Source of the DNA: Mallotus nudiflorus
Taxonomy: Eukaryota; Streptophyta; Magnoliopsida; Malpighiales; Euphorbiaceae
DNA: 64,000 bases
Assembly: GCA_947683625.1 (NCBI GenBank)
Contig: CANTUR010000285.1
Coordinates: forward strand, 124,001-188,000
Direction: 5' to 3'
Each line of letters starts with the position of its first letter. Position 1 is the first letter of the stretch. The notes below the pieces were generated by a model. That model had not been told where the DNA came from, ran no database searches, and saw only the letters and a program-made list of their open reading frames with translations. The translations under genes were made by a program, and so were the position numbers. Of this stretch, positions 25,700 through 36,359 are shown in pieces.

Positions 25700-26820
25700 A
25701 TCTTTGCTTGTTCTCAAGCAAACTCAAAAACAGAAATCATCAAAGCAAAAAACAAGTTGTATAGCCATAGTCTCATAAAGTATATATACAAATCTCCTTT
25801 TAATAACTAGTTTACATATCTCAAAATAAGGTTAAAAAATCAAATCAAGAATTATAATTAACAAGTGAAGTGCAAGTTATTTACTTATAATCACACAACA
25901 ATGAATCAAAGTCTTGGGAAGAACATGCATGAATGAAAAAGACTCCAATTTAAGGTCGTTCTTAATTTTGCATAAGGAAATCAACTCTTAACCATTTTAT
26001 TATTTTCTTCTATTTTGTGCTTTTCTTCCTTCTTTCTGTAGTTCCTTATCTTTCTCGAACTACTCAATATGAACACCTTAAGAGGGTTCTTTGAATACTC
26101 ATACTCTTGTAAAAGAGCATTGGAGTCTAAAGGAATTCAAGTTCCAAGCACTTTTATTATTTTTCTTTTCTTTTCTTCTTTTTTTAAGAAAGGAAATAGA
26201 GTGTTTTTATAATTCCTTTCACATATAATAAAAAATGACCCTAAAGAGGGGTTTGATTCATTCATAGTACTAAATCCCAAAATAATCATTCGAAATCATG
26301 CTCAAGAAAGCAACAACATGTGTTAAGTTGACTAAAAGATAAAAAATCTCAACTCAAAGTCTTAACCAAATTTAAAAGACATAAAACTAACCATTAATAG
26401 GAAATTAACAAATAGGCAACAATAAAACTAACAAACATAAACAAAATTCAATATTAAGATAATTCAGTAAAAATTCAAGAGTAATTGCAAAAATTTTGGG
26501 TCAAATTACACAAATGCAAAATGCAATGCATGATATACCTAAAATAAATAAATAAAATATACTAAAAATTCAAAATGATGCAGAATGATTCTCCCCCCCC
26601 CCCCTCCACACACACACTTGAATTGCACATTGTCTTCAATGTGTCTAGGGGACCTAAATGCAAACATAATAATATATACAATGAAAAAATGCAATTCAAA
26701 AATTAAAATACACAATCACATATGTATAAACATGAAATGCATGAATTGTAAAACTAAACTAAACTAAAAGAAAAGCAAAGAAAAGATAGAAAATAATAAA
26801 AAAGATTAAGGAAAAAGAGT
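25700..26820. other. Gypsy element 3' untranslated region
   Basis: Between the late ORF and the polypurine tract I find no coding sequence. It contains a C13 run followed by TCCACACACACAC (26592-26619). Confidence 0.6.
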
Positions 26821-28142
26821 TTACTGCCCTCCTGGAGGAGGAGATGAAGGAGGTGACTAGTGAGAAGTTGATGGATTTTGCTAAGTTTGTGGAAAAGGGA
26901 CTGAAGGACCATCATGCCTTATTTTTTTGAAGTATTCCATCATTTTATAGAAGTGATGGTATTGATCCTCCTCAATATCTATCAGTCAGTCATTAAGCTC
27001 ATTATACTTGTCCTCTACTAATTTCTCAATGCTTTGAAAATGTAAGTCTATTGATTTTTCAAGACTCTCAAAATGAGAGTTGATTGTTGCAGTCAACAGG
27101 TCCAGCTTTTCCAGGACTTTATTCATGTTATTACTTGATAGTACAGGCAATTAAAGGGGTGCTTCTTGGTCCTCGTCTTCCTTATTATCTGGCTTTTCAT
27201 CCTTATCTTCTTCAACTTGAGGTAAATTCTATCTTTTTAATGCTGATTGTCTCAAGTGGAAGCATTTTCTTATGGTGGGCTCTCTAAGTGTTGTTGCAGA
27301 TGCTAATATTTCAGCTTTGGTGAGTAAGAGCCAATTCATTTTATCTTGTGAAATCGTAAGCATCTTAATAAGATGAGGGTCAAAAATATGAAAGTGCAAT
27401 GCCAACCCTATCATAATATGTCCCATCGAGATTAATGCCTTAGAAGCTCTAACCATATGCCATAATAACTGCAAAACAAAGTATGTCATGGAAATTTGGT
27501 AGCAGTATACATGCACCACAACATTAATAACTCTTGCCTTAAGACCTTATTATTCTCCATCTTCCTAAAAATTGAATGGCATATTAGCTTATGCTTAATC
27601 ACATAATTGTGATCCCTTATTAACCCATTCGGTGAACCATAAACATCCCAAACCTCCTCTTTTAAAGTGAAATCTCTCCAAAATTCTATTGAATTATAGC
27701 TATTTGAAGGTACATAAATTCCCCCTTTTTAAAACCTAAACACATCAAGCATAGTGTCATAATCAATGGTGATTGGTTTACCATTAAATTGATATGTAAG
27801 TTTTTTATGGGCTTAATCTGAAAGTTTTAGAGTTGTGTAAAACTCTAAAGTTAATTCTCTATATACATAATGATTGAGAGCCATAAATTTCCTTCATCCT
27901 AATCTATCACAAAGTGCTAACACCTTATCTTTTAGCTTAACCCCCTCCGGAGTATCCATATCCAAACATTTAAGGACAACAAAAGTTCTTTAAGCAAGAA
28001 CAATATACTTATCTCCTTTTTTTTTTTTTTGTTAGATTGGAAAAGGTGCTCCATACTTCTTGGCAAGATTGGTTCCACTCCTTTTTTATCCAATTTCAGT
28101 CCCTCTTATCTTTGCTTTCTTTTTAGCAAATGAAGTTGACAT
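26821..28142 (-). pseudogene. Late ORF of the Gypsy element (env-position / ATHILA ORF1-like), broken
   Basis: Presumed ATG at 28142 (MSTSFAKKKAKIRG), stop at 26821 after a Pro-rich tail (PSSPPPGGQ). Reading requires several frame switches. Visible segments are FCCP*MFGYGYSGGG-type sequence near 27950 that in the adjacent frame gives a hydrophobic block followed by a conserved GW-type motif, a readable piece at 27229-27519 (WHMVRASKALISMGHIMIGL), and an acidic and coiled-coil-like C-terminus near 26950-27150 (LLTATINSHFESLEKSIDLH). ORFs of this kind sit between pol and the 3' LTR in Athila/Tat-type elements; their role is unknown. The family assignment is by position and general resemblance only. 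Confidence 0.45.
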
Positions 28143-29123
28143 TTGGTTGAAGAATGGAGATGCTCTTATTTTTGCACTAGGGCAATTTGTGGACAAAAGA
28201 TTTTTATGATACTTTTAAAAAGAAATTGAAAAGACTAGGCTTTAAAAGAAAAAAGGAACAAGGTTAAATGGGGAAAGATTTGGAGAGATTTGATGGAAAT
28301 TTGAATAAGCAATTAGGGATGTCGTGCAAATAATGGAGATCATGGGTTTTGAAAAGAAGAGTAAGTAGTGGCTATTTTAAAGTGCAGATTAGGGTTAATC
28401 TGCAATCGCAGGTAATGTGCAATCACAACAGAAGCATTTAAGCTTGAGAAGTCTGGCTCTTTCGACCACTGATTTTTCAGTGAGCACGGATTAAGCATAA
28501 GATTTAGACTAGTGAGAAATTAGCAATCGCGACTTTAAACGCGATCATAAAAATTGCCTGAAGATCTGATTGAGCGATCGCGTGAATAACACCAATCACG
28601 ATTATTACCTTGCATCCAAAGAAATGTCGAATATCACACATAAGCTTGTAATACACTTTACTTGAAGCACACAGAATCAATCAAGGAAATAAAATTCAGA
28701 TATTAAACAAAAATTTGAAAAGCAAAAATGAACAATGTAATATTTAAATAAATGATAAATTAATATCTACATATAACTAAAGACACGCTAATTTAAGGTC
28801 TTTAGCTTAATCGTGCCCTTATAATTCAAAATGTCAAATGATTGTAGAGGAAGAACATCCCTCATCCCTGATGTGGATCAATGGCTGATGTTCCTCCTTT
28901 CCAAAATATGTTAAGTCAAGTTTTATCTTGCCTTTTGAAGAAACATTCTTCCTAGGCATGTATACCATCCTCATCACTTGCTTAGCCTTCTTCTTCAAAT
29001 TCACTTTTGGTTTGGCTTTGTTCATCTTGATTTCACCTTAAGAAAGCAAGGTATTTTGGCTTGATTTAGGCTTCTGTTTTTTAGAATCAAGGATGTTTCC
29101 CTGAAATCTTTGTTCATCGTCTC
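28143..29123. other. Gypsy element interval where RT/integrase would be expected
   Basis: Under 1 kb separates protease from the late ORF. The only open stretch is a short lysine-rich frame at 28834-29025 (minus strand; NLKKKAKQVMRMVYMPRKNV), which I do not recognise. No RT YxDD, RNase H or integrase HHCC/DDE motif is visible. 28390-28620 holds several GATCGCG/CGCGATC-like motifs that also occur in the LTRs. Confidence 0.6.
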
Positions 29124-32005
29124 TCATTCTTCACTAGGGTCCTCATCCTTCATTTCTTTTATGAGTTTGTTCATCACAAAGTCCACTTTCTTTGCTCCCA
29201 CTCTCAAAGTGACCTTGCCCTCATGCAAATTAGCCCTTCCAATATTTAGAAAAGGTATCCCTAAAATTAAGGGATAGTGTTGGTCTTGCTCATAATCTAA
29301 GATCACAAAGTCCATTGGAAATACAAATTTGTCAACTCGAACAAGCACATCCTCAACTACTCCATATGGCTTTTTAATTAAGTGATTAGTAAGTGGTAGG
29401 CTTGGCCACAGGCCAATTTAAACCCTGAACCAAAATCGGTTTGGAACCGATCAAACCCATAATTGGGTTGAATTGGCCCGAAATCATGAGGAGGACCGAT
29501 TCAAGGCCGGTTCCTCCCTAAATGGAACCGTGAACCAGTAGTTCACCGGTTCCAGTTCTAAACTGGTATTTTCAAAATAAATAAATAAATATATATATAT
29601 ATATATACTGTAAAATTTTTTATTTCAACCAATATTATATAAAAACTAACATAAAATAATGTTATTTCTATCTTTTTGAATTTTTTTATTTAAAATGAAT
29701 TAGTTAATTTATTTTAAGTTAACAAGTCAAAGTAAAATATAATTTTTTATATTTTATATTTTATTTTTAACTAAAAAATAACTTATTAAAATGTCATAAT
29801 AAATTTTTATTTTAACTTTATGTCATAAAAAAATTATACCAAATCAAATCGGTTCAAATTGGAACTAGTCGATTTAAACCTAAATCAGAAACAGTCAGTC
29901 CTTAAACTGGCCCTATTCTTGATTTTGGTTCAGTTCCATTGACCTTGGAATTGTGAACCATCGGTTCAAGAACCGAAACCGACAGTTCGTGAACCATGGC
30001 CAGGCCTACATATTAGTGTCAATTACATCTCCAAGATTTATCTCCCTGAAAAGAGAAAGAGGTATAAGATTAATGCTGGCACCTAAATCACACAAACATT
30101 TAAGAAATTCTTTAGACTTAAAAGTGCAAAGAATTGTAAAACTCTATAGATCTTTGAGCTTGATTGGAATTTTCCTTGAAATGATGGTGCTACTAGTCTC
30201 TGTTAGAGGTACTATCTCATTTGCATTCCATTTTCGCTTGTTGGTAATAATGTATTTGAGGAATTTTGCATACTTCGGCATCTCATTCAATGCTTCCAAG
30301 AGTGGTATCTTCAACTCTAACTTCTTAAAGGTTTCTCTAAATCTAGTAAACCTTTACTCATTATTATTCATCTTTTTTTGTCTCAAAGGAAAAGGTAGCC
30401 TTATAATATACTTTAATGTATCAATAATGGGGGTTTGCTCCACTTGTTTCTCCTTTGATTTCTTAGATTTTTCTTCTCTTGTTTCAGCTTGCACATTTTC
30501 AATTTTCACCTCTTATGGCTATTTTTCTTCATCAACTTCAATTGTAATTGTTGTTGACTTTGAAGTTCTTTGCCACTTCTCAAAGTGATTACCTTTACTT
30601 GCTTTTTTAGGTTGATTTATGTATTTGTTGGAAGATGACCTTGGCTTTTAATAGTAATTACATTTGCTAATTGGCCAAGTTGAACCTCTATATTATGGAT
30701 TGATGAAGACTGGTTCTTGAACATTTGGTCATACTGCTCATTTTGGTTATTGATCTTTCAGTTGATAGCTTCCATGAACTTATCAAAATTTAACTTAAAC
30801 TTTGCCTCTATAGTAGTAAATCTTTTATTAATAGACTTGGCTTGGAATCTAGGTGGTGGTGCTGGTTTATAGAATTAAGTTGAGAAACCTTAAGAGTTTT
30901 GGTTATTACTCCATAAGAAATTGGGGTGGTTTCTCCAACCTTGGTTGTAGGTGTTTGAGTATGGGTTGTTGTTTTATTGTCTTAATTGGAATTGATTTCC
31001 AAAAAAGTTATAATTCTCTAAAGTACCATCTCCATACACAATTCCAACTCCATAACCACATTTAAGAGTTAAGTGATCAAGCACATGACAATGCTCACAA
31101 AATATAATTGAAGAAGAAGTTGAGGTAGCACTACCTCTCATAGCTAGATCACCAATTTTCTTGTTTAGTGCAACAAGTTATGCTTGAATGGAAGTAACAT
31201 CATCAACTTTAAGTTTTCCTCCTTATTTTGGAGCTAAATGTCTCTCTGAAGGCCATAAGAAATTATTATTAGTCATTTCCTCTAAGTGTTCAAAAGCACC
31301 TTCAATAGTTTTTCTTATTAAAGAACCCTTTGTAGTTGCATTAATAATGTCTCTTGTAGAGCTTATAACACCATTATAAAAGTTTCAAATAAGAACATAG
31401 TGTAGGCAACTTCATTGTAACTCTTTGAATCTTTCCCACGCATCACACAAAGATTCATTTTTAAATTATTGAAAAGTAGTAATGTCTTTGACAATCTTTG
31501 CTATTTTTACGGGCGAAAAGTATTTTGCTGGAAATCCTTTTGTAAGAAGATCCCATGTTATGATTGATGCAGGTAGCTAAGAGTTAAGCTAAGCTTTGGC
31601 TTTGTCTTTAAGTGTAAATGGAAAAAGCCTTAATTGAATAGCTTTATCAGAGACTCTGATGTATTTGAATGTGTCACATATCCCCAAGCAATTGGCTATG
31701 TGCATATTCAGGTCCTCCGAAGGCAATCCATGGAACTAAACAATGGATTAGATCATCTATAAAAGTACTAGTTTGATTTTAAAGCTATTTTCTTAGACAT
31801 TAGGCCTTATGATGCTCTGTCTAGCTCCTTCCAAACTTGGCATAGTGAACTCTAGTAGAGTTCATTTTGCATTAGCTGGTTGTGCTTCATGTGCAACCAT
31901 ATTACTCAATGTACTCTTTAATCTCCTTCAATTCTCTCTTTTAAACTTTGACAAGTCTAGAATAAAGAGTAAAGGTTTTTGTCTAGCACGACGAGTATTA
32001 TGCAT
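29124..32005 (-). pseudogene. Gypsy gag-protease, broken and split by a TIR element
   Basis: Start MHNTRRARQKPL at 32005. A retrotransposon-gag capsid region covers about 31800-31200, with readable pieces such as DAWERFKELQ and GAFEHLEEMT. A zinc-knuckle-like CEHCHVLDHLTLKC lies near 31070-31110 (here split by stops). A Gln/Asn-rich region follows. Protease: LCDLGASINLIPLSLF with the DLG/DTG-type active site near 30060-30105, then, beyond a 0.6-kb insertion at 29397-30008, VEDVLVRVDKFVFPMDFVIL and HYPLILGIPFLNIGRA at 29200-29350. Stops scattered through the frame mark it as dead. Gag-protease would make and mature the element's particles. Confidence 0.85.
29397..30008. mobile_element. Small non-autonomous TIR element (hAT-like MITE) inside gag-pro
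   Basis: A 612-bp insertion that interrupts the Gypsy protease reading. The ends are inverted repeats: TAGGCTTGGCCACAGG at the left and TAGGCCTGGCCATGG as the reverse complement of the right. The terminal TAGG..TGG fits the hAT type. Both subterminal regions carry repeated GGTT-CCG/CGGTT-AACC motifs (AACCGATC, ACCGGTTCC, GAACCGAAACCG). It has no coding capacity and includes a (TA)n run at 29588-29607. No exact TSD is found; ATTAGT occurs at 29385-29390 and 30012-30017, slightly outside the TIRs. Confidence 0.7.
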
Positions 32006-32119
32006 ACACAATAACAAAGTACCAAAAATTGAAATTCACAAGTCAATAAAAATAGAATACTGAAAATAGAAAAGACTATAATCCAAAACAATATTGATCA
32101 ATTATAATGTTAGCTTTAT

Positions 32120-32142
32120 TAATCCCCATAAATGATGCTAAA
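32120..32142 (-). other. Decayed primer binding site of the Gypsy element
   Basis: The minus strand next to the 5' LTR reads TAGCATCATTTATGGGGATT. It aligns with the tRNA-Asp-type site TGGCGCCGTTGCCGGGGATT with most mismatches being G-to-A or C-to-T. It is placed about five bases inside the LTR, as expected. Confidence 0.6.
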
Positions 32143-32146
32143 AACT

Positions 32147-33590
32147 TATTACGATTATGTAAATGCATGGGTCAACAAGTAATAAAGTGATAAATATAGT
32201 ATCATCTCCATAGGGATTGGGGACTAAACACCTATTAATCTCAATCACATTTGTTTAGAATGATAAGTGGTGGTTTGATTAAGGTAGATAAATAACTAAA
32301 ATAAATAAATAAATAAATGGGTGTAAATAAGGCTATTGCAAATCAAAATAACAAGAAAACAAACAATATTGGAAGCATGTTGTTGGGAGAAATGGCATAC
32401 CACATTTTCATTAAGCTAAATAACATATTAGTTCAAGTGCTTATGCACACCTCAAGCTTTCAAAAACTTAATTAACAATCTCTCTTGAGCAAGTTAATCT
32501 CACTAATAAGCATCAACCAAATCTCATTATATAACTTAATTCTCATCATCATTATATAACAAGGTTAAATCTAACCTGTAAGGCATTAAGCAAACTTATA
32601 AAGGATTAGATTTAAACAAGCCTTCACAAGTCATTGAAAGATCTAACAAGTGTATATAGGTCTATTGAATCCATAAACTGTCATTGTATAGATTTAAACA
32701 AAGGATGCATTTGGCTACACATTCAACAAGTTTAACATACACAATATGCAATTAATAAACAAGAACTAATATATTAAATAAACTTAATTTAAATGGGTTT
32801 CCAAAAATCTCAACAACATATAAAAACTTAGGCACTCATGGCTATTAAAATCAGCATTCAATATTCAATTACACATAAGAGACTATAATAAGGATAAGAG
32901 TAAGAAATGTTATCCAAAGGAGCTTGAATCTTCTGATGGGTCTCTCTCCTTTAGCTTCTTTTTCTCCTCTTTCTCCTCCTATTATGTGCCTTACTTCTTT
33001 TTTATGTTGTTTTTATGTATTCCCCTCTCTTTTTTTTGTGAATGTGCAAGCATATGCATATAATGTGTCCTTCTCGCTAAGTAATTCATGTCTATTGTCC
33101 TTTTTAACCCTTCTAGAACAAGTCCTTTCACCTCTCCTTAGATATTTTCTTAAATTCAATACACCTCAACATGTTCTGTGCTGAAAATGATGAGGTCGTA
33201 ATCATGAAAGACTTGCACTCATGTATAAAAGGAATACGGGAAAGGGTCACGCTCACGATAGAGGGTTGGCTTGATGGAAAACCGCGATCACATTTTAAGC
33301 TGTGATTATAAATGGCTTGACATCACTCAGGGCTTAGCATTTTGGGCATCTCACGATCATAGTTTAGGTCGCGATCGCATCATTTGCTCTACTCAAATGC
33401 ACTCTGCTCCTTTTCTCTTCTTTTCTTCCTTTTTTCTCCTTAAATCACCTCTAAACTTCTTTTCCCTAACAAAAATAAATAAAATATAAAAGTATTTAAT
33501 TCTATATGTTTTTCTACTCTAAATGCTATGTAAAATGTATGAATGTATGCCAAATGAGGTCCTAAATTTATACTTAATTTAACACTAACA
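32147..33590 (-). repeat. Gypsy element 5' LTR
   Basis: Aligns with 24223-25682. Its inner edge begins TATTACGATTATG where the other LTR has TGCTGCGATTCCG, so the canonical terminal TG has become TA by transition. The outer edge ends CACTAACA next to the TSD CACCA. Confidence 0.92.
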
Positions 33591-33595
33591 CACCA

Positions 33596-34483
33596 TAATG
33601 CCCTAAAAGTGCAAGACCAATGTCTACAATATGGCAGATTTTATGTTCAGATGTGCCATTCTATTCATGTGTATAAGGGCAAGCAACTCGATGAAGGATG
33701 CTACTATTTTGAGAATGTATATGTAATGAACGATATTCACCTCCCCAGTCAGAATATAAAGCTTTTATTTTTAAATCAAATTATTTTTCCACCATTGATT
33801 GAAATTTGTAAAAAATTGAGGAAACTTCACTTTTGCATTTCATTGGAAATAACCAAGTAAATAAGGAAAAATCATTAATAAAGATTACAAAATATTTAAA
33901 TCCAAAAATGTGAGCATATTGGAGCAAGTCCCCAAACATCTGAGTGCACTAATTGTAAAGGTTTAGTGCTATGATGATGAGTTAAAAGTAAAGAAATTTG
34001 ATACAGTTTTCCTAAAAAATAAGCCTCATATTTGTTCATTGGAATTTTATTTATTGAACAAGGAAGATGAAAAGAATGAACTAATTGATGAATAGTCTGA
34101 TAATTTGGATGTCCTAGTCTGGCATGTCAATCCTCCAAGCTTACAAGGTACACTACAGTATGTGGCTTTGGAAGCACACCTTAAAGCTTATACAAACCCA
34201 AGTCAGTTGTTCCTCGATGCACCGTCTTTTAGAAACCTGATATTTGACAAGACAATGATTATCATGAAACTCAAAAAAATGACAGTTATCTTTGCAAAGT
34301 TTTTGAACAGATAATAACAGATTGGTGATAGTAGGTACATGCAGAATATTTTTTAAGCAAAGTGATTTTGAAGGAGAATGTATGTAACCATTACCAATAT
34401 GAGAAATCGGTAATCCATAACTATTACTAATAAGCAAATTATCTTTACCTTTGTGTTTATTTAAAATACTCAGAGAGACCAAG
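33596..34483 (-). pseudogene. Copia element B pol, 5' part (protease end, pre-integrase, start of integrase), broken
   Basis: 34153-34482 reads NLLISNSYGLPISHIGNGYI, LKNILHVPTITNLLLSVQKL and DNHCLVK, the segment after the protease active site in Copia pol. Pre-integrase and integrase continue in other frames to 33596, with an LVHSDVWG-type block near 33900. There the frame is cut by the Gypsy insertion and resumes at 24217. Confidence 0.8.
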
Positions 34484-34499
34484 TCTAGCGTGACATGGT

Positions 34500-35515
34500 A
34501 AGTAGCACAAGTGTTAAGGCACGAAGAAGTGGCGGAGCTGATAAAGGAGAAAGGAGTAATCCCGGACTAGCATGTTTAGGTAGTTTAGTCAGATGAACTT
34601 GACTCCGATTGCAAAAATTTGAAGAAGGAGTGGAAGCATTAAAACAAAAATGACCTCGAGGAGAAAAATAAGCATCATACCTTCACTGACAATCTAGTGC
34701 AGTATAGTTATTGAAACTGCAGAGTTGACAAGCAATGGAAGAATAACCCCAACGACCATCACATTGACCTTGGCGAGACGATTATTTTGAAAAAGAGGAC
34801 GAGGTCCAGTATAACTAGGGGAATAGTTACCACACTAAACATCATGTGCTTATAGGATTTGTGGTTCTTAAGATTTTAAAAGTAACTCATAGGCCATAAG
34901 TTAACCATGGAGTTCCGGGAAAGACATGGGATCAGACCTTTATTGTAACGCTACAATAATTCCATTGTATTATACTCCTAGCTTTGAAAAAATTATTGCA
35001 TTGAACTTTGATGTAGAGATCGATTGTCCAACTAATGTCAAAAAATCAGTAAGTGCCTTGGCCTGATAAAGATACGTGGTGACAGACTTATCATCTTTTG
35101 CGAGATTATGAAGTTCAATATGAAGTTATATGCGTTCGGCATGACTGATTACCCCATAGGCTGTAACTAAGGCGCGTCACACTTCTGCTGCTAAATTAAG
35201 ACCAATTAATTAAAGGTATATTTCTTCAGTAATTGAAGAAAATAACCAAGAGGACAACAACTGGTCTTTGTTGATCTAGGCAGTATAAGCAGGATTAATG
35301 GAGTTTTGATTAGTTGTAGAATCCACAATTTCTCGGGGAGGTGCAAGTTCAATCCCATTGATAATGCCATGTAAATTATAATAATTTAGAAGAGGAGAAA
35401 ACTAAAGTTTCCAAGGCATATAATTCTTGGAATTCAGTTTTATGGAGAATATTTGTTGAACTTGGGTTGTAGAAGGAAGAGAAGGACATGAAATAACATT
35501 AAGAGTTGTTGTCAT
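34500..35515 (-). pseudogene. Copia element B gag, broken
   Basis: First ATG at 35515 (MTTTLNVISCPSLPSTTQ), then FSIKLNSKNYMPWK, the standard Copia gag start, where a stop follows. Readable pieces such as AYTAWINKDQLLSCWLFSSIT follow in other frames. The nucleocapsid zinc knuckle near 34690-34735 reads CQLCSFNNYTALDC, with the His replaced by Tyr, so it would not bind zinc normally. Downstream it runs into the protease region of the same element. Confidence 0.75.
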
Positions 35516-35573
35516 GTTGGAGGTTGGAGAAGAAGAAATTAAAGAGGAAGAAGAAGATATTTTATAGGTTAAA

Positions 35574-35590
35574 GATTTGATCTGACACCA
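35574..35590 (-). other. Primer binding site of Copia element B
   Basis: The minus strand reads TGGTGTCAGATCAAATC directly inside the 5' LTR. This matches 10 of 12 bases of the initiator-Met tRNA site TGGTATCAGAGC used by most Copia elements. Confidence 0.8.
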
Positions 35591-35746
35591 AGTCAGAAGC
35601 AATATTTACGAAGGTAAAAGTGAGTTATTGTATTGATATTCGAATGGTACATAATACACAAGTAGTTACATGAGAAACCAAAATAGTATACTAGATAAAT
35701 ACGAGTTGTTGTAACAGATTGATATACATAAGAGGTTATCCTAACA
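35591..35746 (-). repeat. Copia element B, 5' LTR
   Basis: 156 bp, partner of 21756-21910. Begins AGTCAGAAG and ends CTAACA on the plus strand, followed by TSD TAGCT at 35747-35751. Confidence 0.9.
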
Positions 35747-35954
35747 TAGCTATTTATATTTTTTTAGCTGGATAGACCTATAAAGGCCTTATAGTAATTA
35801 TTTTTCTATACATAAACTTAAATTCGAGATCTTATTAAAAAAAAATTCAAATTTCTTATCACTTTATATTAGTAAATGTATTTAACCATACTTTTTTCTT
35901 CTCTTTATTTACAATATTTGGACCTAATATCTCCAATACTAATATTATTGCTTC

Positions 35955-36345
35955 ATTACAATAACCTTTTTTTTTAACACCTCAAGACTTGTTAAATTAT
36001 TTAAATCTGTACCAAATGGATAATGATACACAATAAAATATAATATGAGTTCTTATTTTATTTTGAAACAAAATAAAGAAACAATAGAGATACCAAATTG
36101 AAACTCACCTTCAATATTAAGTGTTCCATTCAATCTATAGCCATCTAATTCTAAAGATTTGAGAGATGAAAGAGCATTTAAAGATGATATTATGTTGTTG
36201 CTACAATTGTTGTAACTTAAAACAACAACCTCCAAATTCTCAAGATTTGATAACTTTTCAAAACCGTGCAAAGATTTGAAACCTTCAATCCCATTGTCTT
36301 CCATATATAACTCCTCAAGACTTGTTAAATTATTCAATCTTCAAT
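35955..36345 (-). pseudogene. LRR receptor-like protein gene fragment
   Basis: Leucine-rich repeats on the minus strand: LNNLTSLEELYMEDNG, then FEKLSNLENLEVVVLSYNN and LNALSSLKSLELDGYRLNGT, the LxxLxxLxxLxLxxN pattern of plant receptor-like proteins. The exon ends in GAAG followed by a GTGAGT donor near 36109; about 90 bp later, after a TGGTACAG acceptor near 36021, a second exon starts DLNNLTSLEVL and is broken within a few codons by an A run. There is no signal peptide, membrane segment or kinase, so this is a two-exon remnant of a larger gene. Similar genes act in defence or development at the cell surface. Confidence 0.75.
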
Positions 36346-36359
36346 CTTGATTACAATAA

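Larger units (their letters stand above)
24223..33590 (-). mobile_element. Gypsy (Athila-like) retrotransposon lacking RT and integrase
   Basis: A 9.37-kb LTR element inserted in Copia element B. The 5-bp TSD CACCA is perfect (24218-24222 and 33591-33595), and the left end begins TG and the right end finishes CA. LTRs of about 1.45 kb lie at 24223-25682 and 32147-33590. On the minus strand come a decayed tRNA-Asp-type primer site, gag and protease (32005-29124), then only about 1 kb before a second late ORF (28142-26821) and a polypurine tract. No reverse transcriptase, RNase H or integrase is recognisable, and the roughly 1 kb gaps are too short for them. The Athila-like label rests on gag-protease and primer-site similarity. 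Confidence 0.88.
21756..35746 (-). mobile_element. Copia-type LTR retrotransposon split by a Gypsy insertion (element B)
   Basis: Short LTRs (21756-21910 and 35591-35746) are flanked by a perfect 5-bp TSD, TAGCT, at 21751-21755 and 35747-35751. The element reads right to left: 5' LTR, primer binding site, gag, protease, integrase, then an interruption of 9.4 kb (24223-33590, a Gypsy element with its own TSD), then the rest of integrase, RT and RNase H, polypurine tract and 3' LTR. Removing the insert and one TSD copy leaves a Copia of about 4.6 kb, a normal length for the family. Many stops and frameshifts show it is inactive. Confidence 0.93.

Noticed and set aside
26585..26767. Open frame beginning with polyproline
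   Set aside because: Produced by a C13 run and CA repeat in the Gypsy 3' region.
29953..30588. 211-codon open frame on the plus strand
   Set aside because: It lies antisense to the Gypsy gag-protease and starts inside the TIR element; the protein resembles nothing and the minus strand carries clear gag-protease motifs.
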